Source: Yersinia alsatica (GTDB taxonomy: Bacteria > Pseudomonadota > Gammaproteobacteria > Enterobacterales > Enterobacteriaceae). From it: a stretch of DNA of 64,000 bases. Below, piece by piece: positions 20,055 through 29,586 of this stretch. Within the stretch, counting starts at the first letter, position 1, and every line of letters begins with the position of its first letter. The notes under the pieces are model-generated. The model was not told the DNA's origin and searched no databases. It saw nothing but the letters and a program-made list of their open reading frames with translations. The position numbers were made by a program, and so were the translations under genes. The DNA is taken from positions 1-64,000 of the forward strand of contig NZ_CABHWW010000033.1 of assembly GCF_902170305.1 (NCBI RefSeq), given 5' to 3'.

Positions 20055-20087
20055 CGTTTATCTACTCAAAAACACAGCAACTAAAAG

Positions 20088-20603
20088 CTAGATATGCAAT
20101 TCAGTCAGTTTTTCTTTCGGCAACGCCAGTTCTTCGTTGTGGTTGATACGCACACCGCGGTCAATAATACTTTTGGCAATTTCCTGCGCTTCTTCCAATG
20201 AGTGCATATGATAAGTGCCGCACTGATATTCATTAAGCTCAGGAATTTTCCGCTGATCTGTCACTTTCAGCACATCAGCCATCGCCGCTTTCCAGGCATC
20301 AGCGACCCGTTGTTCATCAGGCGTACCGATCAAGCTCATATAGAAGCCGGTGCGGCATCCCATTGGCGAGATATCGATAATCTCAACACCATTGCCATTG
20401 AGATGATTACGCATGAAACCAGCAAACAGGTGCTCCAATGTATGAATCCCACGCTCTGGCATCACTTCTTTATTTGGCACACAGAAGCGCAAATCAAATA
20501 CAGTTATCTCGTCACCATGAGGGGTTTTCATCGTCTTAGCAACGCGTACAGCGGGTGCTTTCATGATGGTATGGTCTACGGTAAAACTATCCAATAATGG
20601 CAT
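20088..20603 (-). CDS. luxS: S-ribosylhomocysteine lyase (autoinducer-2 synthase)
   Basis: Cleaves S-ribosylhomocysteine to homocysteine and DPD, the precursor of autoinducer 2, in the activated methyl cycle. The 171-residue enzyme keeps the metal-site motif HTLEH (His54, His58) and the later metal Cys in YQCGTYH, as well as the catalytic Cys in MGCRTGFY. The start follows a strong GGAGGTGA ribosome-binding site. It is monocistronic; the sRNA gene micA lies opposite in its upstream region. Confidence 0.97.
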   Translation of the reverse strand: MPLLDSFTVDHTIMKAPAVRVAKTMKTPHGDEITVFDLRFCVPNKEVMPERGIHTLEHLFAGFMRNHLNGNGVEIIDISPMGCRTGFYMSLIGTPDEQRVADAWKAAMADVLKVTDQRKIPELNEYQCGTYHMHSLEEAQEIAKSIIDRGVRINHNEELALPKEKLTELHI

Positions 20604-20659
20604 TTAGTCACCTCCTCATAAAAAAAATAATTTTTATTCGATCTTTTTTCGCAACTCGT

Positions 20660-20687
20660 GAAACTTTTTTATTTCCTGCGCGTCTTA
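20660..20687 (+). promoter_or_regulatory. SigmaE-type promoter of micA
   Basis: GAAACTT (20660-20666) and TCTTA (20683-20687) are separated by 16 bp, close to the sigmaE consensus GGAACTT / TCtgA, and lie just before the expected MicA 5' end. This fits envelope-stress control as in E. coli. Confidence 0.7.
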
Positions 20688-20693
20688 ATATGT

Positions 20694-20770
20694 GAAAGAC
20701 GCGCATTTGTTATCATCATCCCTGTTAACAGAGATGTTAATTTGGCCACAGCAATGTGGCCTTTTCTTTT
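20694..20770 (+). ncRNA. micA: MicA small RNA
   Basis: An Hfq-dependent sRNA that silences outer-membrane porin mRNAs such as ompA when sigmaE is active. The plus strand of the luxS-gshA gap matches E. coli MicA closely. The 5' part GAAAGACGCGCATTTGTTAT and the following CATCATCCCTG are the same. The Rho-independent terminator stem GGCCACAGC...TGTGGCC with the tail TTTTCTTTTT differs only inside the stem. Position (between luxS and gshA, antisense to both) and promoter type are conserved. The 3' end overlaps the gshA stop region on the other strand. The 5' end is assigned by analogy. Confidence 0.92.
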
Positions 20771-22329
20771 TATTGGCCGCCGTGAAGCGCCAAATACTCT
20801 TCAAAGCTTAGCTTATCTTTGAGTTCCAGCTCACGTTGACGTACCCATGATGCTGCACCTTCTGCAGATAATTGCTCTTCTGTCAGTAATTCCAGTGGTT
20901 CACTTTGCAGCATTTCTCGGTAGCGTTCCGCTAACTCAAGACCCACACCACCAATACCACCTTCTTTCATCGCTTGCAAAATACGCGCAGAGAACGTCAA
21001 ACTCGGGTCATCAAAGGACGCGACAAGCTCGTCACAGACCTGTTGATACTCCGTGCTATCTTTACCATCCAGCACTTCTGCAACGCGGCGTAAGTCGGCA
21101 AACAGGTCTTTACCGACCTTTTCCAACGGCTCACGAGTATCGTTGCAACCCATACCGATAGTCTGGCCCGGTTTACGCCCTTCCAAAATGACCCGATTCC
21201 AGTTCTTACGGGTGCACAGTAATTCATCACTGCTCATTTCAGGCGCATCCGCCAATACACACCAGATTAAGAATAGATCAAGGAAACGAGCTTGTACTGC
21301 ATCAACCCCAATTGGAGAGAATGGATTGATATCCAGCGAGCGCACTTCGATATACTCAATGCCGCCACGTAACAAAGCATCAGACGGCGACTCGCCAGCA
21401 CGGGTAACCCGTTTAGGGCGAATTGGTGCATACAGTTCATTTTCAATCTGCAGCACATTGGTATTCAATTGCAGATGACGGTCACCATCTTTGAGCCCCA
21501 ATGCGGCATATTCTTCTGATGGCGTTTGAATGGCGCGTTTCAGAGCAGCAACATAGGTGTGCAGGTCATTAAACGTAATGCCCAAATTGCTTTGTGATTT
21601 ATTGGTATAACCCAAGTCACTCAGGCGCAATGAGGTGGCATATGGCAAATAACACATTCCTTTGTCATTGCGCTCAAACGGTAATGCCGTCTCACGCCCT
21701 TGCAGGAATGATGAGCAAATGGCTGGTGAAGCACCAAATAGATAAGGAATTACCCAGCCGAAGCGGTAGTAATTGCGGATCAGGCGAAAATACCCTGCGG
21801 AAATCTCTTCCTTACCGCTTTTCTCATCGGTAACACCTGCCCATGCCTGCCAAAACTCCAGAGGCAAAGAGAAGTTATAGTGCACACCGGAAATAGTTTG
21901 CATCAGCGCACCGTAGCGGTTTTTTAATCCCTCACGGTAGAGTGTTTTGAATCGGCCAATATTTGAAGATCCATATTTAGCCAGTTCGATATCCTGCTCA
22001 GCGCCGATAAAACAAGGCATGCTAAGCGGCCACATACGCTCATCACCCAGTTTACGTGCGGTATAGCGGTGAATATCACGTAAAAAAGTCAGCAGATGAT
22101 CGATATCGCCATCTACTGGTGTAATGAATTCCAGCAATGCCTCGGCAAAGTCGGTGGTAATCCATTGATGTGTCAGTGCTGCACCCAGTGATTCTGGGTG
22201 GCCCGTCGAGGCGAGTTGGCCATCGGCAGTGACTCTCAATGTTTCCCGCTCGATACCGCGACGGATCCCTTTCAGGGCTTTTGGATGCGCTTCCAACCAA
22301 GTTAGCGCGTGTGATACATCCGGGATCAA
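20770..22329 (-). CDS. gshA: Glutamate-cysteine ligase
   Basis: Catalyses the first, rate-limiting step of glutathione synthesis, joining glutamate and cysteine with ATP. The 519-residue enzyme shows the proteobacterial GshA blocks [35 protein letters not shown] and [15 protein letters not shown]. The start is a TTG ([12 protein letters not shown]) because GGGAGGT lies 5 nt upstream and E. coli gshA also starts with TTG at this place; the ATG 13 codons upstream has no such support. yqaA lies 82 bp upstream on the same strand. Confidence 0.96.
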   Translation of the reverse strand: MIPDVSHALTWLEAHPKALKGIRRGIERETLRVTADGQLASTGHPESLGAALTHQWITTDFAEALLEFITPVDGDIDHLLTFLRDIHRYTARKLGDERMWPLSMPCFIGAEQDIELAKYGSSNIGRFKTLYREGLKNRYGALMQTISGVHYNFSLPLEFWQAWAGVTDEKSGKEEISAGYFRLIRNYYRFGWVIPYLFGASPAICSSFLQGRETALPFERNDKGMCYLPYATSLRLSDLGYTNKSQSNLGITFNDLHTYVAALKRAIQTPSEEYAALGLKDGDRHLQLNTNVLQIENELYAPIRPKRVTRAGESPSDALLRGGIEYIEVRSLDINPFSPIGVDAVQARFLDLFLIWCVLADAPEMSSDELLCTRKNWNRVILEGRKPGQTIGMGCNDTREPLEKVGKDLFADLRRVAEVLDGKDSTEYQQVCDELVASFDDPSLTFSARILQAMKEGGIGGVGLELAERYREMLQSEPLELLTEEQLSAEGAASWVRQRELELKDKLSFEEYLALHGGQ

Positions 22330-22411
22330 ATCGACCTCCCGCTCTTGAAAACCATAACTCATCAGCATACTGAAACTGCATAGATGTGACTACGTAAGTT
22401 TGTCACACTCT

Positions 22412-22840
22412 TTACTGCCACCAGGCAATTCCTTGCAACGTAATTACCGTTAACACGATATAACGCAATGCTTTTCCCAAACATAGGAAAAAAGCCACAA
22501 GACCCCAAGGCATACGCAGCCAGCCTGCCAACACACACATCAAATCGCCTACCACCGGTAACCAGCTCAATAACAGAGCTGCCGGACCAAAACGCTGAAG
22601 CCAGCCAAGAGCTGTGCTCAACCCACGCTGTGGTTTTAGTTCCGGTAATAAACGGCCTATAACAACATTTGTTAGCCCCCCCAGAGTATTTCCGATGGTG
22701 GCAGACAACACCAGCATCATTGCCGGCGCACTATCTGCCGTTAATAGGGTGACTAACAGAATTTCAGAATTTCCGGGTAAGAGTGTCGCGCTGAGGAAAC
22801 TACTCCCAAATAGTGAAGCAATAGCTAGCGTACTACTCAC
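22412..22840 (-). CDS. yqaA: DedA/SNARE-associated-type inner-membrane protein YqaA
   Basis: A 142-residue inner-membrane protein with three to four hydrophobic segments, of the DedA-like (VTT domain) family implicated in lipid handling. It keeps the motif SSFLSATLLPGNSEILLV near the N terminus and a second amphipathic loop (SWLPVVGDLMCVLAGWLRMPW). Its start overlaps the yqaB stop by 4 bp (ATGA), so the pair is translationally coupled, as in E. coli. Function is not established. Confidence 0.88.
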   Translation of the reverse strand: MSSTLAIASLFGSSFLSATLLPGNSEILLVTLLTADSAPAMMLVLSATIGNTLGGLTNVVIGRLLPELKPQRGLSTALGWLQRFGPAALLLSWLPVVGDLMCVLAGWLRMPWGLVAFFLCLGKALRYIVLTVITLQGIAWWQ

Positions 22841-23403
22841 AGTAAGCGCACATCAACTATTGCCATATTTGCCCTTTTCGCAGCCTCAACACCAAAATCA
22901 GCATCTTCAAAGACCACGCATTTATCGGGATTAACACCGAGTAATTGTGCACAACGTAAGAATGTCTCAGGCTCTGGCTTATGTTTGGTGACATCATCGG
23001 CACCAACAATAGCATCAAAGTAGCCGAGTAAACCAAGGTGACCTAAAAGCATCTCTGCCATGGCGTGCTCGCTTCCTGTCCCTACAGCCATAGGTTTACG
23101 ACCATGATAGGCTTTAACCACGTCTATGAGCGGCAGAGGCTTCACATTGTCCAACAGCATCGTTTTCACCAATGCAGTTTTCTCAGCAGCCAATAAATGC
23201 GGATCGAGGTCTGATTGGTGATTTTCAATGATTACGCGGGCAATTTGCCACGTTGGCGAACCATTCAGAGCCACCATAGCTTGCTCGTCAAACTGCATAC
23301 CATAAGGGGTTAGCACCTGACGCCATGCCTGACGGTGAGTCGACTCCGTGTCTAGGATGGTGCCATCCATATCAAAGATCAGGCCTTCATAGCGATCGTA
23401 CAT
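22837..23403 (-). CDS. yqaB: HAD-family sugar phosphatase YqaB
   Basis: A 188-residue HAD-like phosphatase; E. coli YqaB removes phosphate from fructose 1-phosphate and 6-phosphogluconate. It has motif I DMDGTILDTE with the nucleophilic Asp, motif II near VGTGSEHA, motif III Lys in DVTKHKPEPE and motif IV VFEDADFGVEAA, with an alpha-helical cap between I and II. It is the first gene of the yqaB-yqaA pair. The 256 bp upstream, down to the tRNA genes, are A/T-rich and show only the tRNA terminator. Confidence 0.92.
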   Translation of the reverse strand: MYDRYEGLIFDMDGTILDTESTHRQAWRQVLTPYGMQFDEQAMVALNGSPTWQIARVIIENHQSDLDPHLLAAEKTALVKTMLLDNVKPLPLIDVVKAYHGRKPMAVGTGSEHAMAEMLLGHLGLLGYFDAIVGADDVTKHKPEPETFLRCAQLLGVNPDKCVVFEDADFGVEAAKRANMAIVDVRLL

Positions 23404-23627
23404 CGTGACTCCACGACCAGGGAGAAAATGAAAAGCTACTTTATCGCAAACTAATCAAATTGTCGCTAACTGCATAACTAATTGAATTTAATCAATAAAT
23501 AATTATTATCAATAGATTATTACGCTATTTTGCATAGTAAAAATCAATAAGTTGGGAAGTTAATAACAGATGGCGGGGCTAAAAGGCTTAATTTGACTAG
23601 TGGCTAGGTGCCATGAGGCCAGAAAGC

Positions 23628-23653
23628 AGAAAACCCCGCCATAGCGAGGTTTC
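23628..23653 (-). terminator. Terminator of the tRNA-Ser/tRNA-Arg transcript
   Basis: On the minus strand AAACCTCGC and GCGGGGTTT (23631-23639 with 23644-23652, one G-U pair) form a 9-bp stem followed by a short T-rich tail, right after the tRNA-Arg gene. Confidence 0.75.
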
Positions 23654-23659
23654 TTAATA

Positions 23660-23736
23660 TGGTGCACCCAGGAAGATTCGAACTTCCGACCGCTCGGTTC
23701 GTAGCCGAGTACTCTATCCAGCTGAGCTATGGGTGC
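23660..23736 (-). tRNA. tRNA-Arg (anticodon ACG)
   Basis: A 77-nt cloverleaf including an encoded CCA. The acceptor arms are GCACCCA/TGGGTGC, the D arm AGCTCAGCTGGATAGAGT, the anticodon loop reads CTACGAA and the T arm contains GTTCGAATC. It differs from E. coli argV-type tRNA in a few stem positions only. The ACG anticodon (inosine after editing) decodes CGU, CGC and CGA. It follows tRNA-Ser on the same transcript. Confidence 0.97.
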
Positions 23737-23744
23737 ATAGTAAA

Positions 23745-23837
23745 TGGCGGTGAGGGAGGGATTCGAACCCTCGATACAGCTTTTGACCGTATACTCCCTT
23801 AGCAGGGGAGCGCCTTCAGCCTCTCGGCCACCTCACC
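23745..23837 (-). tRNA. tRNA-Ser (anticodon GCT)
   Basis: A 93-nt class II tRNA with the long variable arm typical of serine and an encoded CCA. The anticodon loop reads CTGCTAA, the acceptor arm is GGTGAGG/CCTCACC and the T arm is GGTTCGAAT. It is nearly identical to E. coli serV, which also lies next to argVYZQ and csrA. It decodes AGC/AGU. Confidence 0.97.
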
Positions 23838-23902
23838 ATACGCTTCTTGCGAATTGTGCCTAACTTGCTTTTGAAGAAGCTCATCGGCACTGCGTGGCGC
23901 AC

Positions 23903-23930
23903 ATATTACTTTCCCGCACTTATAAGTCAA
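23903..23930 (-). promoter_or_regulatory. Promoter of the tRNA-Ser/tRNA-Arg transcript
   Basis: On the minus strand TTGACT (23925-23930) and TAATAT (23903-23908) are 16 bp apart and are followed by a G/C-rich discriminator (GTGCGCC), typical of stable-RNA promoters under stringent control. Confidence 0.75.
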
Positions 23931-24201
23931 ACAATTTTTCCTAACTCACGTTCATTTGCACAATTCACGCACAACATGACCAGTTTGACGCCAAAAAGAG
24001 TGTTTTATCAACAGGCAAGATAGTGATTATTACGGTGTAATCGAAGAGAGGGAAAAAAGAAATTATCCTGACCGCTCCGTTAAATGGGCCGTAAACAGAA
24101 AATTATGACAAGAATAAGAACGTAAAAAATGGATAAGTAGCAGAATTGAAGGGGAATAGACAGCAGTAGCGCCTCGCGTAACACGAGACGCTTCTTCAAA
24201 A
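23931..24201. other. Intergenic region between csrA and the tRNA promoter
   Basis: About 270 bp without a credible gene. A stem-loop just after csrA (AGCGTCTCG against CGAGGCGCT on the minus strand, about 24167-24193) has no clear T run and may be a weak csrA terminator. Nothing else was recognised. Confidence 0.4.
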
Positions 24202-24387
24202 TCAGTAAGTCGTCGGTTGAGACTTTTCTGCTTGGATACGCTGGTAGATTTCTTCACGGTGAACAGAAACCTCTTTCGGAGCATTTACACCAATTCGAAC
24301 TTGGTTGCCTTTAACCCCTAATACAGTAACCGTAACCTCATCGCCAATCATGAGTGTTTCACCAACTCGACGAGTCAGAATAAGCAT
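24202..24387 (-). CDS. csrA: Carbon storage regulator CsrA (RsmA)
   Basis: A dimeric RNA-binding protein that recognises GGA hairpins near ribosome-binding sites and controls glycogen, motility and virulence functions. The 61-residue product begins [24 protein letters not shown], with conserved Arg6/Arg7 and Arg44 (VHREEIY). It is the E. coli length. The position between alaS and the serine/arginine tRNAs is the standard enterobacterial one. Confidence 0.98.
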
Positions 24388-24582
24388 TCTTTGCTCCTTG
24401 AAAAATTAAAAGAGTCGGGTCTCTCAGTTTCCCCGCCATTATCCATCATACACCGTGAAAACGTAAGCTATCACATTCACATAAAATGTAAGTAGCTTGG
24501 TCAAGTCTCTAACTAATACAAGTTTAGCTGAAGCAAACAACTTTGCGTTTAACTTTGTTTTTGAACTATGACAGGAAAATTG

Positions 24583-24615
24583 AAAAACGCCATACCCAGC
24601 AGAGAGATATGGCGT
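24583..24615 (-). terminator. alaS intrinsic terminator
   Basis: On the minus strand ACGCCATA and TATGGCGT (24587-24594 with 24608-24615) form an 8-bp stem with a 13-nt loop, followed by a T run, 26 bp after alaS. Confidence 0.85.
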
Positions 24616-24640
24616 ATTGATTTAATAGGTCATTGTTTAC

Positions 24641-27268
24641 TTATAAACGGGATTCTACCCATGCCTCAACACTTGCCAATGCTGATGGCAGTGCCTGCAC
24701 ATCAGAACCGCCAGCTTGGGCCATATCAGGGCGCCCACCGCCTTTACCGCCAACCTGTTGAGCAATATCAGCGATCAACTCGCCTGCTTTTACTTTGCTT
24801 GTGAGGTCTTTGGTCACCCCAACAATCAAACTGACCTTATCATCGGCTGTTGTTGCCAGCACAATAATAGCGGACCCCAGCTGATTTTTAAGATCATCAA
24901 CCATAGTACGCAGCATTTTTGGTTCAACATTATCCAACTGACTAACTAAAAGTTTCACCCCTTTGACCAATTTTGCATTGGATGACAATGAGGCACTTTC
25001 CTGAGCAGCTTGCTGATCTTTCAATTGCTGGAGTTCACGCTCAAGCATTTTACTACGATCCAGTACTGCACGTACTTTATCAGCCAGATTATTAGTATCG
25101 CCTTTCACCAGATGAGCGACATCTGCCAGCAAGTCGCTTTGCTGATGCAGCAGCGCAATAGCCCCTTCACCGGTTACCGCTTCAATACGGCGAATACCAG
25201 CTGCAGTACCTGACTCTGACAAGATGCGGAACAGACCAATATCACCCGTACGGTTGGCGTGAATACCGCCACACAGTTCGGTTGAGAAATCACCCATGGT
25301 CAAGACTCGTACCTGATCGTCATATTTCTCACCAAACAGAGCCATCGCGCCTTTTTCTTTTGCCGCTTCCAACTCCATAACTTCAGTCTGGACTGGCATA
25401 TTACGGCGAATCTGCTCGTTGACGATATCTTCGACCAAACGAATCTGCTCTGGCTTCATTGCTTCAAAATGAGAGAAGTCAAAACGCAGGTATTTATCAT
25501 TGACTAGCGAGCCTTTCTGAGCGACATGTTCGCCCAGAGTTTTACGCAATGCCGCATGCAGTAAATGAGTTGCAGAGTGGTTCAGGCGAATACGGTTACG
25601 TCGTGCGACATCAACCTGTGCATCAATGCTGTGGTTAACGCGCAACGTTCCGTGAGTTAATTGCCCTAAATGCCCGATTGCCTGGCCATATTTTTGGGTG
25701 TCTGCCACAGCAAAAGTTGCCGTCGCATTTTTTAACTCACCCTTATCGCCAACTTGACCACCAGACTCACCATAGAATGGTGTTTGGTTCAGGACAACAA
25801 CCGCTTCTTCACCTTCATGAATTTCATCTACAGCTTCGCCATTGCGGAACAATGCAGTCACTGTTGCTTGCTGATGAACATGGTCATAACCAGAGAACTG
25901 GCTCGCACTATCAACTCGGATCAGGTTGTTATAATCTGCGCCAAAGCCACTGGATTCACGAGCACGGCGGCGCTGAGCTTCCATTGCTTGCTCAAAACCA
26001 GCTTCATCCACTTTCAGATTGCGCTCACGGCAAACATCTGCGGTTAAATCGATAGGGAAGCCATAGGTGTCATACAAGCGGAAAGCGGTCTCGCCATCAA
26101 GGGTATCACCCGTCAATTTGCCCAGTTCTTCATCCAACAGCGCTAAACCACGCTCTAATGTGCGGGCAAACTGCTCTTCTTCAGTTTTCAGAACCTGCTC
26201 TACCATCGCCTGCTGTTGCTTCAATTCATCAGCAGCAGAGCCCATAACTGCAATGAGTGGGGCAACTAACTTGTAGAAGAAAGTCTCTTTGGCACCCAGC
26301 ATATTACCGTGACGAATAGCACGACGAATGATACGGCGTAGAACATAACCACGGTTTTCATTCGACGGAATTACGCCATCAGAAATAAGGAAAGCACAGG
26401 CGCGGATATGGTCAGCAATAACACGCAGCGACTTACTGGAAAGGTCAGTCGCACCCGTGACATCGGCTACTGCACTAATCAAATTGCGGAACAGGTCAAT
26501 CTCGTAGTTCGAGTTAACATGCTGTAATACTGCAGCAATACGCTCAAGCCCCATGCCCGTATCAACTGACGGCTTAGGTAATGGCAGCATAGTGCCATCA
26601 GACTGGCGGTTAAACTGCATGAAGACGATATTCCAGATCTCAATATAGCGATCACCGTCTTCTTCTGCGGAGCCAGGAGGCCCACCCCAGATATGGTCGC
26701 CATGGTCAAAGAAAATCTCTGTACATGGGCCACAAGGGCCGGTATCACCCATTTGCCAGAAGTTATCTGATGCAAAAGCGGCACCTTTGTTATCACCAAT
26801 ACGGATGATACGCTCACGCGGTACCCCAACTTCGTTGGCCCAAATTTCGTAGGCCTCGTCATCAGTTTCGTAAACAGTTACCCAAAGTTTTTCTTTCGGT
26901 AGATTAAACCACTGTTCGCCGGTTAATAACTCCCAAGCGAAATTGATGGCGTCATGTTTGAAGTAATCGCCGAAACTGAAGTTACCCAACATTTCGAAGA
27001 AAGTATGATGACGCGCGGTATAACCTACATTTTCAAGGTCATTATGCTTACCACCTGCTCGCACACAGCGCTGAGAGGTCGTCGCACGGGAATAAGCCCG
27101 TTTATCCAAACCTAAGAAAACATCCTTAAACTGGTTCATCCCGGCATTGGTAAACAACAGCGTAGGGTCATTATTAGGGACCAAAGAGCTGCTTGATACA
27201 ACCTGATGTCCCTTGCTATGGAAGAAATCGAGAAACGCTTGACGAATCTCAGCGGTGCTCTTGCTCAT
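24641..27268 (-). CDS. alaS: Alanyl-tRNA synthetase
   Basis: Charges tRNA-Ala and edits mischarged Ser/Gly. The 875-residue class II enzyme begins [24 protein letters not shown]. The aminoacylation domain includes [17 protein letters not shown]. The editing domain has the zinc motifs HSATHLLHA (His-x3-His) and [13 protein letters not shown] (Cys-x3-His), and a C-terminal C-Ala/DHH-type domain ends [15 protein letters not shown]. It lies between recX and csrA as in E. coli. Confidence 0.98.
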   Translation of the reverse strand: MSKSTAEIRQAFLDFFHSKGHQVVSSSSLVPNNDPTLLFTNAGMNQFKDVFLGLDKRAYSRATTSQRCVRAGGKHNDLENVGYTARHHTFFEMLGNFSFGDYFKHDAINFAWELLTGEQWFNLPKEKLWVTVYETDDEAYEIWANEVGVPRERIIRIGDNKGAAFASDNFWQMGDTGPCGPCTEIFFDHGDHIWGGPPGSAEEDGDRYIEIWNIVFMQFNRQSDGTMLPLPKPSVDTGMGLERIAAVLQHVNSNYEIDLFRNLISAVADVTGATDLSSKSLRVIADHIRACAFLISDGVIPSNENRGYVLRRIIRRAIRHGNMLGAKETFFYKLVAPLIAVMGSAADELKQQQAMVEQVLKTEEEQFARTLERGLALLDEELGKLTGDTLDGETAFRLYDTYGFPIDLTADVCRERNLKVDEAGFEQAMEAQRRRARESSGFGADYNNLIRVDSASQFSGYDHVHQQATVTALFRNGEAVDEIHEGEEAVVVLNQTPFYGESGGQVGDKGELKNATATFAVADTQKYGQAIGHLGQLTHGTLRVNHSIDAQVDVARRNRIRLNHSATHLLHAALRKTLGEHVAQKGSLVNDKYLRFDFSHFEAMKPEQIRLVEDIVNEQIRRNMPVQTEVMELEAAKEKGAMALFGEKYDDQVRVLTMGDFSTELCGGIHANRTGDIGLFRILSESGTAAGIRRIEAVTGEGAIALLHQQSDLLADVAHLVKGDTNNLADKVRAVLDRSKMLERELQQLKDQQAAQESASLSSNAKLVKGVKLLVSQLDNVEPKMLRTMVDDLKNQLGSAIIVLATTADDKVSLIVGVTKDLTSKVKAGELIADIAQQVGGKGGGRPDMAQAGGSDVQALPSALASVEAWVESRL

Positions 27269-27408
27269 AATTGTCCCGGAAACAAGCTAAAAGAATAGCC
27301 CGTGAGCAAATCGGGTGCCTATAACTGACAACACAATGGGTAAGCTCACGAACAAAAAGTGGGACTAAGATAAATTTTCTTCGAAGGGAAGTAAAATCCC
27401 GCGTGCAT

Positions 27409-27912
27409 TCATTCGTCAAAATTACTGAAAATAGACTGAATTTCTTCCTGGAAAAAGCCACGATAGAGAAGATATCGCTGAACCTTGGCCTTTTCTTTCC
27501 ATTCAACAGGTAAAATTTCACTAAATTTACGCTGCGCGACCTCTTTTGCGAGCAAACTCCAGTCAATTTCACTAATTTCAAAAGCGGCTTGAATGAGTTC
27601 TTTATCGACATCTTTTTGCATCAATTCAGAGCGAATGCGTTGTGCACCATATCCTTTGCGACTGCGGCTATTAATGTAGCTGGTAGCAAAGCGGGAATCA
27701 TCCAGCCAATTATGTTGATAGCAATAGGCAATAACCTGTTCGATAACTTTTGGATCGATATCCTCGGCGGGCTCCTCACTGCCACTAACTGCACGCTTTC
27801 CCCAATGACCTTTTACCGAAAATGGCTGTGCTGCAAGTTTACGACGCAGTTCAGATTCACTATGATCGCGTTGAGAGAGGAGTCTCATGGCCCGGCTCAG
27901 TAAGTCATTCAT
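27409..27912 (-). CDS. recX: Regulatory protein RecX
   Basis: Caps RecA filaments and inhibits recombinase and coprotease activity, limiting the SOS response. The 167-residue protein is made of three-helix repeats typical of RecX (MRLLSQRDHSESELRRKL, YCYQHNWLDDSRFATSYI, RSRKGYGAQRIRSELMQKDV). It lies downstream of recA on the same strand, but the gap is 496 bp, far longer than in E. coli. That gap holds the recA terminator plus a 124-bp tandem repeat array, so read-through expression of recX may be altered. Confidence 0.93.
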   Translation of the reverse strand: MNDLLSRAMRLLSQRDHSESELRRKLAAQPFSVKGHWGKRAVSGSEEPAEDIDPKVIEQVIAYCYQHNWLDDSRFATSYINSRSRKGYGAQRIRSELMQKDVDKELIQAAFEISEIDWSLLAKEVAQRKFSEILPVEWKEKAKVQRYLLYRGFFQEEIQSIFSNFDE

Positions 27913-27916
27913 AATT

Positions 27917-28322
27917 ACCCTTCTTACTTGAAGTTGCAGCGGTGTTAGCTACACTCTTTCACCCGAATCACTGACCAATGTCAGCTCATCGGGATTCATT
28001 CGTTTGCTGCCTTGCTGTAACTCCAATTACTTTGGGTAATACCCTTATTACTCAAAGTTGCAGCGGGGTTAGCTACACTCTTTCACCCGAATCATTGACC
28101 AATGTCAGCCCATCGGGATTCATTCGTTTGCTGCCTTGCTGTAACTCCAATTACTTTGGGTAATACCCTTATTACTCAAAGTTGCAGCGGTGTTAGCTAC
28201 ACTCTTTCACCCGAATCATTGACCAATGTCAGCCCATCGGGATTCATTCGTTTGCTGCCTTGCTGTAACTCCAATTACTTTGGGTAATACCCTTATTACT
28301 CAAAGTTGCAGCGGTGTTAACG
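27917..28322. repeat. Tandem array of a 124-bp repeat between recA and recX
   Basis: Three full units and a truncated fourth start with GTTGCAGCGG at 27933, 28057, 28181 and 28305, an exact 124-bp period. Units differ at only a few positions. Each junction carries a hairpin: ACTTTGGGTAATA against TATTACTCAAAGT (13 bp, one mismatch, loop CCCT). A second imperfect palindrome (TGAC-CAAT-GTCA) lies mid-unit. The short identical 61-codon frames inside it are by-products of the repeat. It resembles a dispersed intergenic repeat common in Yersinia, here tandemly amplified. Seen: period and copies; inferred: dispersed nature. Confidence 0.92.
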
Positions 28323-28340
28323 GCACTTTCTGTCAGTTAC

Positions 28341-28368
28341 TAAAACGGCCCACTAAGTGAGCCGTTTA
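28341..28368 (-). terminator. recA terminator
   Basis: On the minus strand AAACGGCTCAC and GTGGGCCGTTT form an 11-bp stem with one mismatch and a TTA loop, followed by a short T-containing tail (TTTTAG), 41 bp after recA. Confidence 0.8.
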
Positions 28369-28408
28369 TTAATGGTTTACCGTGCAAACTCGATCAAAAC
28401 TTTACGAA

Positions 28409-29473
28409 TTAAAACTCTTCGCTGGTTTCATCAGTTTCATCGGCAAATGCTGCAGTGGTAACAGCTTGTTCGCCATTTCCGCCATTGAGCAGCATTTCAC
28501 GCAATTTTTTATCTAACTCAGCAGCTACTGCTGGGTTTTCTTTTAAGTAGTTACTGGCATTCGCTTTACCCTGACCAATTTTGTCACCGTTATAGCTATA
28601 CCATGCACCTGCTTTTTCAATCAGCTTGTGCTTAACGCCCAAATCAACAAGCTCGCCGTTTATATTGATACCTTCACCGTACAGGATCTGGAATTCAGCT
28701 TGCTTGAATGGCGCTGCAATTTTGTTTTTTACAACTTTAACGCGCGTCTCACTACCCACAACCACATCACCTTCTTTTACTGCACCAATACGACGAATAT
28801 CTAAACGTACAGAGGCATAAAATTTAAGTGCGTTACCGCCAGTGGTTGTCTCAGGGTTACCAAACATAACGCCAATTTTCATACGAATCTGGTTAATGAA
28901 GATTAACAAGGTATTCGCATTCTTCAGGTTACCGGCCAACTTACGCATAGCCTGGCTCATCATACGTGCCGCAAGGCCCATATGAGAGTCACCAATTTCA
29001 CCTTCAATTTCAGCTTTTGGTGTCAATGCTGCCACGGAGTCAACAATGATGACATCTACTGCGCCAGAGCGAGTCAGTGCATCACAGATTTCCAGTGCTT
29101 GTTCACCGGTATCTGGCTGGGAACACAGCAGGTTATCAATATCTACACCTAATTTTTTGGCATAAATTGGATCAAGAGCATGTTCGGCATCAATGAACGC
29201 ACAAGTTTTACCTGCACGCTGTGCAGCGGCGATAACTTGTAAAGTCAGCGTTGTTTTACCTGATGATTCAGGGCCATAAATCTCAACAATACGCCCCATT
29301 GGCAGGCCACCCGCCCCCAATGCGATATCAAGAGAAAGAGAACCTGTAGAGATGGTTTCAACATCCATTGAGCGGTCTTCGCCAAGGCGCATGATAGAGC
29401 CTTTACCGAATTGTTTTTCAATTTGGCCCAGTGCTGCTGCTAACGCCTTTTGTTTATTCTCATCAATAGCCAT
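28409..29473 (-). CDS. recA: RecA recombinase
   Basis: Forms filaments on single-stranded DNA, catalyses strand exchange and promotes LexA self-cleavage. The 354-residue protein begins [25 protein letters not shown] and has Walker [10 protein letters not shown], the L1/L2 loops ([30 protein letters not shown]) and an acidic tail ([11 protein letters not shown]). The start is fixed by family alignment; an in-frame extension of 15 codons upstream is rejected. An SOS promoter precedes it. Confidence 0.98.
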   Translation of the reverse strand: MAIDENKQKALAAALGQIEKQFGKGSIMRLGEDRSMDVETISTGSLSLDIALGAGGLPMGRIVEIYGPESSGKTTLTLQVIAAAQRAGKTCAFIDAEHALDPIYAKKLGVDIDNLLCSQPDTGEQALEICDALTRSGAVDVIIVDSVAALTPKAEIEGEIGDSHMGLAARMMSQAMRKLAGNLKNANTLLIFINQIRMKIGVMFGNPETTTGGNALKFYASVRLDIRRIGAVKEGDVVVGSETRVKVVKNKIAAPFKQAEFQILYGEGININGELVDLGVKHKLIEKAGAWYSYNGDKIGQGKANASNYLKENPAVAAELDKKLREMLLNGGNGEQAVTTAAFADETDETSEEF

Positions 29474-29550
29474 TTTTACTCCCTCTCTGGTATGCCGGGT
29501 TACCCCTGTCATCACCACTGAATGTTGTTTTGTGCAGGAAATTACCGCTA

Positions 29551-29578
29551 ATTATACTGTACAATCATACAGTATCAA
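29551..29578 (-). promoter_or_regulatory. recA promoter with LexA (SOS) box
   Basis: On the minus strand TTGATA (29573-29578) and TATAAT (29551-29556) are 16 bp apart. The LexA box at 29555-29574 has perfect CTGT-N8-ACAG arms (TACTGT...ACAGTA) and fills the spacer, so LexA blocks polymerase directly. The layout is the same as in E. coli. Confidence 0.95.
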
Positions 29579-29586
29579 GCCTATTT

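Noticed and set aside
24063-24284. 73-codon minus-strand frame overlapping the end of csrA
   Set aside because: It overlaps csrA in another frame and has no recognisable domain or ribosome-binding site.
27978-28287. Two identical 61-codon frames inside the recA-recX repeat
   Set aside because: They are the same frame of two successive repeat units, lack a ribosome-binding site and have no recognisable product.
27917-28322. The 124-bp repeats as a CRISPR array
   Set aside because: Units follow one another without variable spacers, the period is far too long and no cas genes are near. It is a tandem repeat.
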